Counted from the first letter of the stretch, positions 44,798 through 53,813 are shown. The stretch: DNA of 64,000 nt from Neisseria animalis (GCF_900636515.1 NZ_LR134287.1:1054001-1118000); one strand, 5' to 3'. The notes: a model not told the origin generated them from the sequence alone. Made by a program: numbers and translations.

Positions 44798-45739
44798 TCA
44801 GCGGTGCCGGATTTCCCAGCACTGGTGGATTTTTTTGTTGCGGAAGTCTTCGGGAACGGAATGTTTCGACACGTCTTTGACATTGAATTTTTCAACCACG
44901 CCCTCATCCAGCGTAAAGCTGCGCAGGTTGTTGGAGAAGTACAGCAGGCCGTCTGAAGCCAAGAGCTTCATCGCACCGTCGATCAGCTTCATTTGGTCGC
45001 GCTGGATATCGAGAATGTCCAGCATTTTTTTGCTGTTGGAAAAGCTCGGCGGATCCATCACCATCAGGTCGAACTTTTTGCCTTCGGCGGCGGCATTTTG
45101 CAGATATTGGAATACGTCGGCGCGCACGATCCGGTGTTTGTCGGAATCCATGCCGTTGAGCTCGAAATTGCGCCGCGCCCAGTCGAGGTAAGTGTTGGAC
45201 AAATCAACGGTTTCGCTGTATGCCGCGCCGCCTGTGGCCGCATAAACGGTGAAGCTGCCGGTGTAGGAAAACAGGTTTAAAAAACGCTTGCCCGCTGAGG
45301 TTTCGCCGACTTTTTTGCGCGTGTTGCGGTGGTCGAGAAAGAGGCCGGTGTCGAGATATTTGTCGAGGTTGACCCAGAATTTGCGGCCGTTTTCGACAAT
45401 GACGAAATCTTCGCCCGTCCTGCCGGTTTTTTCATACTGCTGCACGCCTTTCTGGCGTTCGCGCCGCTTGAAGTGGATTTGTTCGGGCGTGAAACCGGTA
45501 ACGAAGCAGACGGCTTCCAATACCCCGCCCAGCCAGGCTTCATATGCTTCGGGCTGCATCAGCCAGCCGGTGTCGTATTCCTGCAGGTGGATTTGGTCGC
45601 CGTAGATGTCGACGGCAAAAGGAAATTGCGGAACATCGCGGTCGTAAAGCCGCCACGCTTCAATATCGTTGCGGCGCGCCCATTTCATCAAGTGTTTGAT
45701 ATTTTTGCCCAAACGGTTGGCAAAAGCGGTAATGTCCAT
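44798..45739 (-). CDS. RlmK-like 23S rRNA methyltransferase domain protein
   Basis: 313 aa from ATG 45739; a TTG 5 codons upstream is less likely. It corresponds to the C-terminal half of RlmKL: NRLGKNIKHLMKWARRNDIEAWRLYDRDVPQFPFAVDIY (12-50), TGLFLDHRNTRK, the SAM motif FLNLFSYTGSFTVYAA, TVDLSNTYLDWARRNFELNG and catalytic MDPPSFSNSKKM. RlmK makes m7G2069 in 23S rRNA. No RlmL half is attached, so the two activities are split in this organism. It is followed by a double DUS. Confidence 0.85.
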   Translation of the reverse strand: MDITAFANRLGKNIKHLMKWARRNDIEAWRLYDRDVPQFPFAVDIYGDQIHLQEYDTGWLMQPEAYEAWLGGVLEAVCFVTGFTPEQIHFKRRERQKGVQQYEKTGRTGEDFVIVENGRKFWVNLDKYLDTGLFLDHRNTRKKVGETSAGKRFLNLFSYTGSFTVYAATGGAAYSETVDLSNTYLDWARRNFELNGMDSDKHRIVRADVFQYLQNAAAEGKKFDLMVMDPPSFSNSKKMLDILDIQRDQMKLIDGAMKLLASDGLLYFSNNLRSFTLDEGVVEKFNVKDVSKHSVPEDFRNKKIHQCWEIRHR

Positions 45740-45876
45740 AGAGGTTCCAGCCAAAAAATAGGAAAAGCACCTTTATACCGCAGGGCGGCAGGTTTCGGTG
45801 CGGAGGATTTGTACGGAGGAGTTCAGACGGCCTGAACGGCGGATTGGGTATTTTACCGTAATTAACGCCTCGATAC

Positions 45877-46164
45877 TTGACCTTTGACAGGGGAGGCTAT
45901 ACTATCCGCAATCCGCTTTTTATTTTATGAAGCCATCGTCTTCAAACCTAATTAACCGCCCTTAGTGCGCGTTTCCCGTATTGCTTTCGTTTGCCCGAAA
46001 GAATCTTTGCAGGTTGTCGTCGATGTTTAACCACAAGCCGGAGTGCTTGCGACAACCGTGTAACTTTCAGACGGCCTTTGCGCCGTATCTTGCGTTACCT
46101 TCCATTGCTTCTGGCCGTCTGAAGAGCATCAGGCGGATTGTGTTGTTGTCTGATCAGGATAGCC
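45877..46164 (+). promoter_or_regulatory. promoter and long structured leader of rhlE
   Basis: TTGACC at 45877 with TATACT at 45898 (15-nt spacer) or TACTAT at 45900 (17-nt spacer) gives a leader of about 250 nt. Inside, GGTTGTCG at 46012 pairs with CGACAACC at 46050. A short open frame starting with ATG 46023 ends at 46175, 11 nt past the rhlE start codon, so translation of the two may be coupled. This accounts for the 425-bp gap before rhlE. Confidence 0.45.
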
Positions 46165-47514
46165 ATGTCTATTAAATTTGCTGATTTCAATCTCGATAAA
46201 AACATTTTATCCGCCCTGCGCAGCGCCGGTTACGAATCGCCGACACCCGTTCAGGCGCAAGCCGTGCCATTGGCTTTGCAAGGCCGCGACATTATGGCTT
46301 CGGCGCAAACCGGTTCGGGCAAAACCGCCGCGTTTCTGCTGCCGACCCTGCAACGTCTGACCCGCCGCAGCGAAAAACCGGGCAAAGGCCCGCGCGCGCT
46401 GGTGTTGGCTCCGACCCGCGAACTTGCCGCGCAAGTGGAAAAAAACGCGCTGACTTACGCGCAAAACATGAAATGGTTCCGCACCGTCAGCATCGTCGGC
46501 GGCGCATCTTTCGGCTACCAAACCCGCGCTTTGAGCAAACCGGTTGACCTGATTGTGGCCACACCGGGCCGTCTGATGGATTTGATGCAGAGCGGCAAAG
46601 TCGATTTCGGCCGCTTGGAAGTGCTGATTCTCGACGAAGCCGACCGCATGTTGGACATGGGTTTTATCGACGACATCGAAACCATCGTGGCGGCTACCCC
46701 GCAAGACCGCCAAACCCTGCTGTTTTCAGCTACTTGGGACGGTGCGGTCGGCAAGCTGGCACGCAAGCTGACCAAAAATCCCGAAGTAGTGGAAGTCGAG
46801 CGTGTAGACGAACAGGGTAAAATCGAAGAGCAGCTTTTGTATTGCGACGACATGCGCCATAAAAACCGCCTGCTGGACTATATCCTGCGCGATGCCAATA
46901 TCGACCAATGCGTGATTTTCACCTCCACCAAGGCCATGACCGAAGTATTGGCCGACGAGTTGTATGAAAAAGGCTTTGCCGCCAATTGCCTGCACGGCGA
47001 TATGCCGCAGGGCTGGCGCAACCGCACGCTGATGGATTTGCGTAAAGGACGCTGCAAGATTTTGGTGGCGACCGATGTGGCCGCACGCGGTATCGATGTG
47101 CCGGCCATTACCCACGTCGTCAATTATGATTTGCCCAAGCAGGCAGAAGACTATGTCCACCGTATCGGCCGTACCGGCCGCGCCGGCCGCACGGGTATCG
47201 CGCTGACCTTTGCCGAAGTGAACGAATACGTCAAAGTGCACAAAATCGAAAAATACATCGGACGCAAATTAAACGAAGTTACCGTCGAGGGCATGGAGCC
47301 GACCCGCAAACGCAAAGCGGCCGCTGCCAAGCCGAAAGACAAGGGCGGTTGGGGCGGTCGGAAGTTTGGCGGTAAAAAGCCGGACGGGAAAAAATTCGGC
47401 GGCAAACGCAGCGAAGGCGGTTTTGCCAAAGCAAAAGAAGGCGGCTTTAAGAAAGCCAACGGCGCAGGAAGCAAAGCGAAAAAAGGTGGTTGGAACAAAG
47501 CCAAGCACAGCTGA
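46165..47514 (+). CDS. rhlE: DEAD-box ATP-dependent RNA helicase RhlE
   Basis: 449 aa from ATG 46165. The motifs appear in order: Q motif FADFNLDKNIL...GYESPTPVQAQA, Walker A AQTGSGKT (about 46-53), PTRELAAQV, TPGRLMD, DEAD in LDEADRMLDMGF, SAT, then the second RecA domain with ATDVAARGIDVPAITHVVNYD and HRIGRTGRAGRTG. The last 75 residues are a basic Gly/Lys tail (KFGGKKPDGKKFGGKR) that binds RNA without sequence choice. It takes part in ribosome assembly and RNA decay. Confidence 0.93.
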   Translation: MSIKFADFNLDKNILSALRSAGYESPTPVQAQAVPLALQGRDIMASAQTGSGKTAAFLLPTLQRLTRRSEKPGKGPRALVLAPTRELAAQVEKNALTYAQNMKWFRTVSIVGGASFGYQTRALSKPVDLIVATPGRLMDLMQSGKVDFGRLEVLILDEADRMLDMGFIDDIETIVAATPQDRQTLLFSATWDGAVGKLARKLTKNPEVVEVERVDEQGKIEEQLLYCDDMRHKNRLLDYILRDANIDQCVIFTSTKAMTEVLADELYEKGFAANCLHGDMPQGWRNRTLMDLRKGRCKILVATDVAARGIDVPAITHVVNYDLPKQAEDYVHRIGRTGRAGRTGIALTFAEVNEYVKVHKIEKYIGRKLNEVTVEGMEPTRKRKAAAAKPKDKGGWGGRKFGGKKPDGKKFGGKRSEGGFAKAKEGGFKKANGAGSKAKKGGWNKAKHS

Positions 47515-47573
47515 GTTTGGTTGGGTATAAACTGATTTTTACCGCAAATCAAACGTATTTTTCAAATATTATA

Positions 47574-47646
47574 TGCTGATGGAATTTATCCGGTTTGTTC
47601 CCATTGAAATAATGGAATAGATTGGGAGGCTCCATCAGCTTTTTTG
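47574..47646 (+). terminator. terminator after rhlE
   Basis: TGCTGATGGA pairs with TCCATCAGC(T), with a second stem inside the loop, followed by a run of T. It is the main feature of the 215-bp gap before uvrB. Confidence 0.6.
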
Positions 47647-47729
47647 ATGATAGGCATACCCTTTACATTTCTCCATTTGCTACCATATCCCACATATTAT
47701 TAATCCATACAACATAATGCCGTCTGCAA

Positions 47730-49763
47730 ATGCAAGTTATCCAATACCCCGATTCCCCCTTCAAACTTCACCAACCTTTTCCCCCTGCAGGCGACCAGCC
47801 CGCCGCCATTGCCGGACTGCTCGAAGGGCTTTCAGACGGCCTGGCCTACCAAACCCTGCTCGGCGTAACCGGCTCGGGCAAAACCTACACCATGGCCAAC
47901 GTCATCGCGCAGAGCGGCCGACCGGCCATCATCATGGCGCACAACAAAACGCTGGCCGCCCAGCTTTATGCCGAAATGCGCGAATTTTTCCCCGAAAACG
48001 CGGTGGAATATTTCGTGTCTTACTATGATTATTACCAGCCCGAGGCTTATGTGCCCAGCCGCGATCTGTTTATCGAAAAAGATTCCGCGATTAACGAACA
48101 CATCGAGCAGATGCGCCTTTCCACCACCAAAAACCTGATGACGCGCAACGATGTCGTCATCGTCGCCACCGTCTCCGCGATTTACGGTATCGGCGACCCC
48201 ACCGAATACCAGCAAATGGTGCTGTCCGTCAAAGAGGGCGACACCATCGACCAGCGCGACATCATCAAAATCCTCGTTTCCATGCAATACGACCGCGGCG
48301 AAATGGACTTCAAACGCGGCTCCTTCCGCGTGCGCGGCGACGTGATCGACGTGTATCCCGCCGAAAGCTCCGACAACGCCCTGCGCATCAGCCTGTTTGA
48401 CGACGAAATCGACCGCCTCGACCTCTTCGACCCGCTCACCGGCGCAGTAGTGCAAAGGGTGGGGCGTTTTACCGTCTTCCCGTCCAGCCACTACGTTACC
48501 CCGCGCGACACCGTATTGCGCGCCTGCGAATCCATCAAAGCCGAGCTGCGCGAGCGCATCGGATTTTTCGCCCGAGAAAACCGCCCCGTCGAGCAGCAGC
48601 GCATCGAACAGCGCACCCGCTTCGACCTCGAAATGCTCTACGAAATGGGCTTCTGCAAAGGCATCGAAAACTATTCCCGCCACTTTTCCGGCAAAAAAGA
48701 AGGCGAACCGCCGCCCACGCTGATGGACTACCTGCCCGACAACGCCATCATGTTTATCGACGAAAGCCACGTTACCGTCAGCCAAATCGGCGGCATGTAC
48801 AAAGGCGATGCCTCGCGCAAACAAAACCTCGTCGATTACGGCTTCAGGCTGCCTTCCGCCCGCGACAACCGCCCGCTCAAATTCCACGAATTTGAAAAAA
48901 TCATGCCGCAAACCGTATTCGTGTCCGCCACCCCCGCCAAATACGAAGAAGAACACGCCGGCCAAGTGGTCGAACAAGTCGTGCGCCCCACCGGCCTCGT
49001 CGACCCCGAAATCATCATCCGCCCCGTCGCCACCCAAGTGGACGATTTATTAAGCGAAATCAACGAACGCATCGCCAAAAACGAGCGCGTGCTCGTCACC
49101 ACCCTCACCAAACGCATGGCCGAACAGCTTACCGACTATTACAGCGAACTCGGCATCAAAGTACGCTACCTGCACAGCGATATTGATACGGTGGAACGCG
49201 TTGAAATTATTCGGGATTTGCGTTTGGGGCTATTTGATGTTTTAGTGGGCATCAACCTGTTGCGCGAGGGTTTGGACATTCCCGAAGTGTCATTGGTGGC
49301 AATTTTGGATGCCGACAAAGAAGGCTTCCTGCGCTCCCACCGCAGCCTCATCCAAACCATAGGCCGTGCCGCACGGAACGTGCACGGTGTGGCGATTCTG
49401 TATGCCGACAAAATCACCGACTCCATGCGTGCCGCCATCGACGAAACCGAACGCCGCCGCGAAAAACAAATCACATTCAACAAAGAACACGGCATTGTTC
49501 CCCAACAAATCAAAAAACAAGTCAAAGACATCATCGACGGCGTGTACCACGAAGAAGACGGCACCGGCGGCAAAGGCCGTCTGAAAAAAGGCAAAGGCGT
49601 GAAAATCAGAGAAATCCACACCGAAGAAGACGCCGTCAAAGAAATCGCACGGCTGGAGAAACAAATGCAGCAGGCGGCTAGGGATTTGCAGTTTGAAGAG
49701 GCTGCGGTATTAAGGGATAAAATTCGGGGGATTAAGGAAGGGTTGTTGTTTGGGGCGGAGTGA
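47730..49763 (+). CDS. uvrB: excinuclease ABC subunit B
   Basis: 677 aa, normal length. DNA-damage verification helicase of nucleotide excision repair. Walker A GVTGSGKT (about 48-55), the DNA-threading beta-hairpin [30 protein letters not shown] (Walker B), ATLTKR-like motif [49 protein letters not shown], and the C-terminal UVR motif [26 protein letters not shown] that binds UvrC. The ATG overlaps a CTGCA-type DUS. Confidence 0.96.
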   Translation: MQVIQYPDSPFKLHQPFPPAGDQPAAIAGLLEGLSDGLAYQTLLGVTGSGKTYTMANVIAQSGRPAIIMAHNKTLAAQLYAEMREFFPENAVEYFVSYYDYYQPEAYVPSRDLFIEKDSAINEHIEQMRLSTTKNLMTRNDVVIVATVSAIYGIGDPTEYQQMVLSVKEGDTIDQRDIIKILVSMQYDRGEMDFKRGSFRVRGDVIDVYPAESSDNALRISLFDDEIDRLDLFDPLTGAVVQRVGRFTVFPSSHYVTPRDTVLRACESIKAELRERIGFFARENRPVEQQRIEQRTRFDLEMLYEMGFCKGIENYSRHFSGKKEGEPPPTLMDYLPDNAIMFIDESHVTVSQIGGMYKGDASRKQNLVDYGFRLPSARDNRPLKFHEFEKIMPQTVFVSATPAKYEEEHAGQVVEQVVRPTGLVDPEIIIRPVATQVDDLLSEINERIAKNERVLVTTLTKRMAEQLTDYYSELGIKVRYLHSDIDTVERVEIIRDLRLGLFDVLVGINLLREGLDIPEVSLVAILDADKEGFLRSHRSLIQTIGRAARNVHGVAILYADKITDSMRAAIDETERRREKQITFNKEHGIVPQQIKKQVKDIIDGVYHEEDGTGGKGRLKKGKGVKIREIHTEEDAVKEIARLEKQMQQAARDLQFEEAAVLRDKIRGIKEGLLFGAE

Positions 49764-49807
49764 GTTAAGGGACGTTTGAAATTTTAAAGCAATGGACAGG
49801 ATAAATT

Positions 49808-51361
49808 ATGACAGTGAATGATGAAGAAAAAAAATGGTTAAACAATCTATTTAATTTTATTAAGAAGCTATTTAATTTTATCAAAGAATATAAATCTAGT
49901 TTGTACTTTTCTTTGTTTTTCGGTATGTTAATACCATTTTCGTATCTACACTATATTGAAGCATCCTATACAATAATAGATTATTTTCATGCCATATATT
50001 CTACATTTGCTATTACATTGATTTTTGTAATTTATTTATTGGTTTTCATGTATTTACCACTATTCCTTTTACAAGAATATGCTAAATCTATTAGGGTAGA
50101 AATAGAATCGTTTGGTAATATTTATAATGAATCAACAAAGCGACATTGGATTATTAGAAAAGCCAGAACACTCAATAGGAGCGTATTATATAGTTTTGGG
50201 GGTTGGATTTTTATCATAATCTTACTTGTTTTTCTGCCGGAGGATTTCATAAATAGTGCGGACAGAGATTATGGGATTATTTTAATAATCATGCCACTAT
50301 TGTTTACACCTGTATATTTTTTATTGCAAGTATATTCTAGACACCCATGGCTTACCGTATTGTTTGGGTTTTCTTCGCTGATAGGTTTTATTTTTACCAA
50401 TAAAGAAAATAGTTGGGGCTTTACGCTGGGTGTTATTTTAGGCACAGCATCAATTATCTCATTTGTTTACGAACCTAGCGTTTTAGGTAAAAATTTTAAG
50501 CTACAGCGGTGGAAATATGACAATAGGCGTAAAGCGCATTCTGTGCGGCCAACTTTGGGTAACAAGTCTTTATTGACCATGCTTTCAAAATATAAAATAA
50601 CAAAAAAAGCAGACGGAAGAATTTTAAATCGCAGAAAGAAGGGTACGTTTTTTCTTTCCGCGAAGTTATTGTTATTTATAAATTTTCTTCTGTTGCTGTT
50701 TTTTATATTTTTTCTGATTGATGGGTTGCCAAGTCAAATTTCTACAGAACCATCAAATGGATTTTTAACTAGTATAAGCCCTTACCTTTATCGCATGTTA
50801 ATTCTTATCTCTTTTTGCGCAGCTGTATTCAATAATGAAAATTTTTTTGATTTTTCTAAGCCGGTTGAGGAATTATCCAAAGTCATTATTTCAATGAATA
50901 TGGTATTGTTTGGGTTAATATTTTTTGTTTTTATGCTTAGTTATATTTGGATTCAGAGTTACCCTACGTTTATGTTTAACTCCATGCGGGCAATTGGCTT
51001 GGTAGAATGGCCGAGAGAAGCTAATTTATATGTAATTGATGAGCGTTATATTCAGCGTAATAAATTAGAAAACCGATTTTTGGTATATAGACAAAAATTT
51101 GTTTTGCCTGAATTCAACGGAGATAAAATGAAGGAGGATAATATCCAAAATAATTCTGAATCTAGGGAGTATTTGGAATCTAAAAAATTATTTAAAGAGA
51201 AAAAGCAAGCGTTCACTGATAATGAACATGTTCTATATGGATACATAGCTTGGAATTCTACAGAAGTAAAAATATTTTGCCCTACTAATGAAGCTATTCA
51301 AAAAAACTTAAGTAGCAAGTGTTTGAAGATTCCATCTGAATATATTAATAGTTTTTTATGA
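49808..51361 (+). CDS. AT-rich multi-pass membrane protein, unknown
   Basis: 517 aa, with an ATG after AGGATAAATT. Base composition is strikingly AT-rich (lines of 18-38 % GC by eye against well over 50 % around), so it is very likely acquired. Hydrophobic segments lie at about 31-51, 63-90, 127-145, 156-175, 184-200, 205-222, 285-305, 325-345 and 362-385. They are followed by a soluble C-terminal part of about 130 residues with several charged stretches. No enzymatic motif or named family is recognisable to me. It sits between uvrB and a repeat-rich scar, a typical place for strain-specific genes. Confidence 0.75.
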   Translation: MTVNDEEKKWLNNLFNFIKKLFNFIKEYKSSLYFSLFFGMLIPFSYLHYIEASYTIIDYFHAIYSTFAITLIFVIYLLVFMYLPLFLLQEYAKSIRVEIESFGNIYNESTKRHWIIRKARTLNRSVLYSFGGWIFIIILLVFLPEDFINSADRDYGIILIIMPLLFTPVYFLLQVYSRHPWLTVLFGFSSLIGFIFTNKENSWGFTLGVILGTASIISFVYEPSVLGKNFKLQRWKYDNRRKAHSVRPTLGNKSLLTMLSKYKITKKADGRILNRRKKGTFFLSAKLLLFINFLLLLFFIFFLIDGLPSQISTEPSNGFLTSISPYLYRMLILISFCAAVFNNENFFDFSKPVEELSKVIISMNMVLFGLIFFVFMLSYIWIQSYPTFMFNSMRAIGLVEWPREANLYVIDERYIQRNKLENRFLVYRQKFVLPEFNGDKMKEDNIQNNSESREYLESKKLFKEKKQAFTDNEHVLYGYIAWNSTEVKIFCPTNEAIQKNLSSKCLKIPSEYINSFL

Positions 51362-51373
51362 GCAATGTTAACA

Positions 51374-51563
51374 AGCAAGTGTAGCCTGCATGGAACATAA
51401 ATTCCTTGTGTAGGGTGCATGCCAAAGCATGCACGTGTTGGCTGGGCTTTGCACTTATGCCGTCTGAAACGTTTTCAGACGGCATGTTTGTTTTGGTTTC
51501 AAAGGTTTGTCTATTTAATTTGTCATCTTCGGTTTGAGCGTGTGCCGTTCCATCAAACAACGC
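51374..51563 (+). repeat. 190-bp direct repeat, copy A
   Basis: Starts AGCAAGTGTAGCCTGCATGG and runs to CCATCAAACAACGC, about 95 % identical to copy B. It contains a palindromic TGCATGCCAAAGCATGCA and a perfect DUS pair ATGCCGTCTGAAAC/GTTTTCAGACGGCAT (51457-51485) that can act as terminator for the membrane protein gene. Confidence 0.9.
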
Positions 51564-51611
51564 GTGCATGCTTTGGCATGCACCCTACGCATGGTTTGAG
51601 TAATCCGCCGT

Positions 51612-51682
51612 AGGCTGGGCTTCAGCCCAGCAATGCCTGTCTGGAAACATTGGTGGAAACTGCTGGGCTGAAGCCCAGCCTG
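51612..51682. repeat. two inverted copies of a GCTGGGC...GCCCAGC hairpin
   Basis: GCTGGGCTTCAGCCCAGC at 51614-51631 and its reverse GCTGGGCTGAAGCCCAGC at 51662-51679 can each fold alone or pair with each other. The intervening bases AATGCC... and ...CATTGG are also partly inverse. Confidence 0.8.
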
Positions 51683-51761
51683 CGGGCTGTTTGGTTGCTA
51701 TGGTATATTGGTTTGAACATGCAAGGGTGTGCGGCAAACCACGCACGCGTTTTTCCAAATG

Positions 51762-51800
51762 CAAGGCCGTCTGAAAACCAGGATTTTTCAGACGGCCTTT
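51762..51800. terminator. DUS inverted repeat beside the dapC remnant
   Basis: AAGGCCGTCTGAAAA pairs with TTTTTCAGACGGCCTTT. It probably was the terminator of the minus-strand aminotransferase gene, whose last codons are at 51825. Confidence 0.7.
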
Positions 51801-51824
51801 GTCGGCGGGTGGTTCGGCCGGCTT

Positions 51825-51905
51825 TTAAGCCCGATAAAGTGAAACGATGGTTTGTGCCGCTCGGACACAGGTTTCTACGTCGGCCACCAACGCGATGCGA
51901 ACATA
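51825..51905 (-). pseudogene. C-terminal scar of a dapC-like aminotransferase
   Basis: The minus strand reads YVRIALVADVETCVRAAQTIVSLYRA and a stop. This is the end of a class I aminotransferase of the succinyl-DAP aminotransferase type (VRIALV...AA..I). Just upstream in the gene, at 51905, the direct repeat copy B begins and the coding sense is lost. The 5' part must have been deleted or lies beyond the accessory region (above 64000). Confidence 0.65.
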
Positions 51906-52097
51906 GCAAGCGTAGCCTGCATGGAACATAAATTGCTTGTGTAGGGTGCATGCCAGAGCATGCACGCGTTGGCTGGGCTTTGCACTTATGCCGTCTGAAA
52001 CGTTTTCAGACGGCATGTTTGTTTTGGTTTCAAAGGTTTGTCTATTTAATTTGTCATCTTCGGTTTTGAAGTGTGCGCTGTTCCATCAAGCGACGCA
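51905..52097 (+). repeat. 190-bp direct repeat, copy B
   Basis: Second copy of the repeat at 51374, same orientation, with the same internal palindrome and DUS pair (51992-52016 region). Its left edge falls exactly at the break in the aminotransferase remnant. The 770-bp stretch 51362-52134 therefore holds repeats and a scar, and no intact gene. Confidence 0.9.
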
Positions 52098-52134
52098 CGT
52101 GTTTACCCAACTGTAAGGCCGTCTGCAAAATGTG

Positions 52135-52569
52135 ATGTATCAAGGGGTGATTCTTGATTTGACCCACCCTATGCCGTTGGATTCATGGAGCAGATGGAGC
52201 AGCGTACATGGTTCAGATGTTAGTAGGGGCAATGTTTATGCCGTAGGTTGCGGATTTCTTTTTCCGGAAAGCGGCGCTGCTTCGCCTTTTAATTTTATCG
52301 GTGTCGGCAATTCCAGCTCTGTGTATTTGGACTCCTGTTTCTTTGATTCGGGCAAAACTTATACCGAAGGGGCTTTTGCAAAAATCTATAATTCAGCGGT
52401 GTTGAGTTTTACCGTGGTCGGAGCAGGTAGAGCAGACGGCAAACCTGTTGCAAATAGTACGCTCGGGTATCATGCAACCAATCCTGCGGCGGACTGGGGA
52501 CGTTTGATTCAGGGCTACCGAAGATATGAAAGCGGTAATGTGATGGCCAACACAGATATTGGTTTGTGA
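52135..52569 (+). CDS. orphan phage-like beta-rich protein, probably truncated
   Basis: 144 aa from ATG 52135 (a GTG one codon earlier also fits). It is rich in Gly, Ser, Phe and Tyr with short strands (FNFIGVGNSSSVYLDSCFFDSGKTY), like the C-terminal part of a tail spike or fibre. A DUS runs into the start and there is no Shine-Dalgarno, so the 5' end may be lost. Not assigned to a family. Confidence 0.5.
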   Translation: MYQGVILDLTHPMPLDSWSRWSSVHGSDVSRGNVYAVGCGFLFPESGAASPFNFIGVGNSSSVYLDSCFFDSGKTYTEGAFAKIYNSAVLSFTVVGAGRADGKPVANSTLGYHATNPAADWGRLIQGYRRYESGNVMANTDIGL

Positions 52570-52582
52570 AAGGAGATTTGAG

Positions 52583-52768
52583 ATGAGTGTTGTGGTGATT
52601 TCGGGTGGAGAATGCCCAGCGGAAAAGCCTGACGGTAATGTGGTATGGCAAGCCCCTGATTCTGATTGTCTGTATAAATGGTCGGATAAAAATGGGAAGT
52701 GGTACTTGTATTACGGAAACGGGATTTTCTATGATGAAGATTATGAGTACAACGGGCTTACTTGGTAA
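52583..52768 (+). CDS. small acidic/aromatic hypothetical protein
   Basis: 61 aa with a strong Shine-Dalgarno (AAAGGAGAT) 6 nt before ATG. The C-terminal half is unusually rich in Tyr and Trp (WYLYYGNGIFYDEDYEYNGLTW). Cys11 and Cys29 are the only cysteines. It lies 13 nt behind the previous gene, so it is part of the same transcript. Unknown. Confidence 0.6.
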   Translation: MSVVVISGGECPAEKPDGNVVWQAPDSDCLYKWSDKNGKWYLYYGNGIFYDEDYEYNGLTW

Positions 52769-52791
52769 GCCGTAAAATTCTGACTGATGTT

Positions 52792-52826
52792 AAAGCCGTC
52801 CGAACTTGGGTTTTCAGACGGCCTTT
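52792..52826 (+). terminator. DUS-type terminator
   Basis: AAAGCCGTCCGAA pairs with TTTTCAGACGGCCTTT with one mismatch and is followed by TTTTTG. Confidence 0.6.
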
Positions 52827-52853
52827 TTGTGGGTGGAGATGTGTTTGCCGGGG

Positions 52854-53303
52854 TTATACCGAACAGGCCAACTCGTAACTGGATTGGGACAGTTTCCCTT
52901 GGCGGTACAACCATTGGGCGGCTTCTTTCCATGAGTAAAGCGGGGTATGTCCGGCTATGCCGTACAAGGGCTTGGGAAAGCCGCCGCTGCCGCGCTTGTT
53001 TTGTGCGTAAAGGGATACTGCCTGACGGCTCAATCCGGCACGGCCGGCGATTTCGGCAAGGGTGCATACGCCTGATTCTTGAATCACCAAATCGTGAAAC
53101 CCTGCTTTGTTGATGTCGGCAAGAGCCGAGTAAACGGCTGCTTTGGCGTTGGCTGCTTCGCGGTCGAACTCAAGGTAAACCAAATCGTTTTCACGGCAAA
53201 GCAGAGCGTCGCTGCAACCGGCTTGGTAAAAGGCGGTTTCGAGGGTATCGAAGTTATCGGCGGCGGCATCACGCACGGCAATGGTAAAGTGGTAGTTATT
53301 CAT
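52854..53303 (-). CDS. HTH protein, probable antitoxin
   Basis: 149 aa. The N-terminal 75 residues form a ferredoxin-like/HicB-like part (YHFTIAVRDAAADNFDTLETAFYQAGCSDALLCRENDLVYLEFDREA). Then comes a helix-turn-helix (VCTLAEIAGRAGLSRQAVSLYAQNKRGSG, about 80-108). It overlaps the preceding HicA-like gene by 8 bp. The order and overlap are those of type II toxin-antitoxin operons. It should bind the palindrome over the operon promoter at 53568-53583. The toxin/antitoxin role is inferred. Confidence 0.65.
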   Translation of the reverse strand: MNNYHFTIAVRDAAADNFDTLETAFYQAGCSDALLCRENDLVYLEFDREAANAKAAVYSALADINKAGFHDLVIQESGVCTLAEIAGRAGLSRQAVSLYAQNKRGSGGFPKPLYGIAGHTPLYSWKEAAQWLYRQGKLSQSSYELACSV

Positions 53304-53523
53304 GACTGTTTCCTTTGCATTGGTCGGCTTTGCGGATAATCTGCTTGGCGTGGTTTTCGGGGTTTTGGGGTGTGCTCCATACGCTCATTTGGTGTTCGCT
53401 GTGTTTGTAGATACATTTCAGACGGCAAAAGGCGTGTGAAGATGAACCGCTTTTGACAAGCTGCCAGCCGTGTTGAAGGGCGTATTCTATGGCGGCTTGT
53501 ATGTGTTTGTCGGGGTGTTTCAT
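53296..53523 (-). CDS. HicA-like small protein, probable mRNA-interferase toxin
   Basis: 75 aa. It shows the HicA outline (helix, then HGWQLVKSGSSSHAFCRL, strands, then QNPENHAKQIIRKAD). His30 in GSSSHAF corresponds to the catalytic His of HicA, although the family G-S-H-H is altered here. It is the first gene of a two-gene operon and is co-translated with the HTH protein. It has a strong promoter 24 nt upstream of the ATG. Confidence 0.6.
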   Translation of the reverse strand: MKHPDKHIQAAIEYALQHGWQLVKSGSSSHAFCRLKCIYKHSEHQMSVWSTPQNPENHAKQIIRKADQCKGNSHE

Positions 53524-53553
53524 GGTTATGGCCTGATTGGGCTGCGTGAGTTT

Positions 53554-53583
53554 ATTTTATGTTTTGTGTTGACGTTTGTCAAC
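53554..53583 (-). promoter_or_regulatory. toxin/antitoxin promoter with overlapping operator
   Basis: On the minus strand TTGACA (53577-53582) and TAAAAT (53554-53559) have a 17-nt spacer, giving a start near 53547. The minus 35 box lies inside the perfect palindrome GTTGAC-GTTT-GTCAAC (53568-53583), the layout expected for autorepression. Confidence 0.75.
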
Positions 53584-53621
53584 GATGTTTGCCTTTCGGG
53601 GCTTTTTGTTTGGAGGTTGTA

Positions 53622-53798
53622 ATGGGTCTGAATCTTTTGAGCGGTCGTAAGAATGTTGTTAAGAAATCGCAAGGCAATACGCCGGTGCGTGTTGATGATG
53701 CGACAAGCCGTGTGGCGTCGATGATGAATGCGCCTGATTCGTCGGGCGGTGTGGTACGCCGTAAATCCGGCTGTGCAAGCTGTGGCGGCAAGCGTTAG
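53622..53798 (+). CDS. small basic protein with C-terminal CxxC
   Basis: 58 aa. TGGAGG lies 6 nt before ATG 53622. It is rich in Lys, Arg, Ser and Val and ends SGCASCGGKR, a possible metal or redox CxxC. First gene of the rightward phage operon, followed by the first of the conserved-loop hairpins. Not recognised. Confidence 0.6.
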   Translation: MGLNLLSGRKNVVKKSQGNTPVRVDDATSRVASMMNAPDSSGGVVRRKSGCASCGGKR

Positions 53799-53813
53799 TT
53801 GCTGAAAACGGTA

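Noticed and set aside
47832..49037. 401-codon minus-strand frame opposite uvrB
   Set aside because: A GC-skew shadow of a conserved uvrB gene.
51345..52016. Short open frames inside the direct repeats (for example the minus-strand frame containing a DUS and Met-His-Ala stretches)
   Set aside because: They are duplicated with the repeat and contain palindromes and DUS; only the last 26 codons of the aminotransferase scar look like a real protein.
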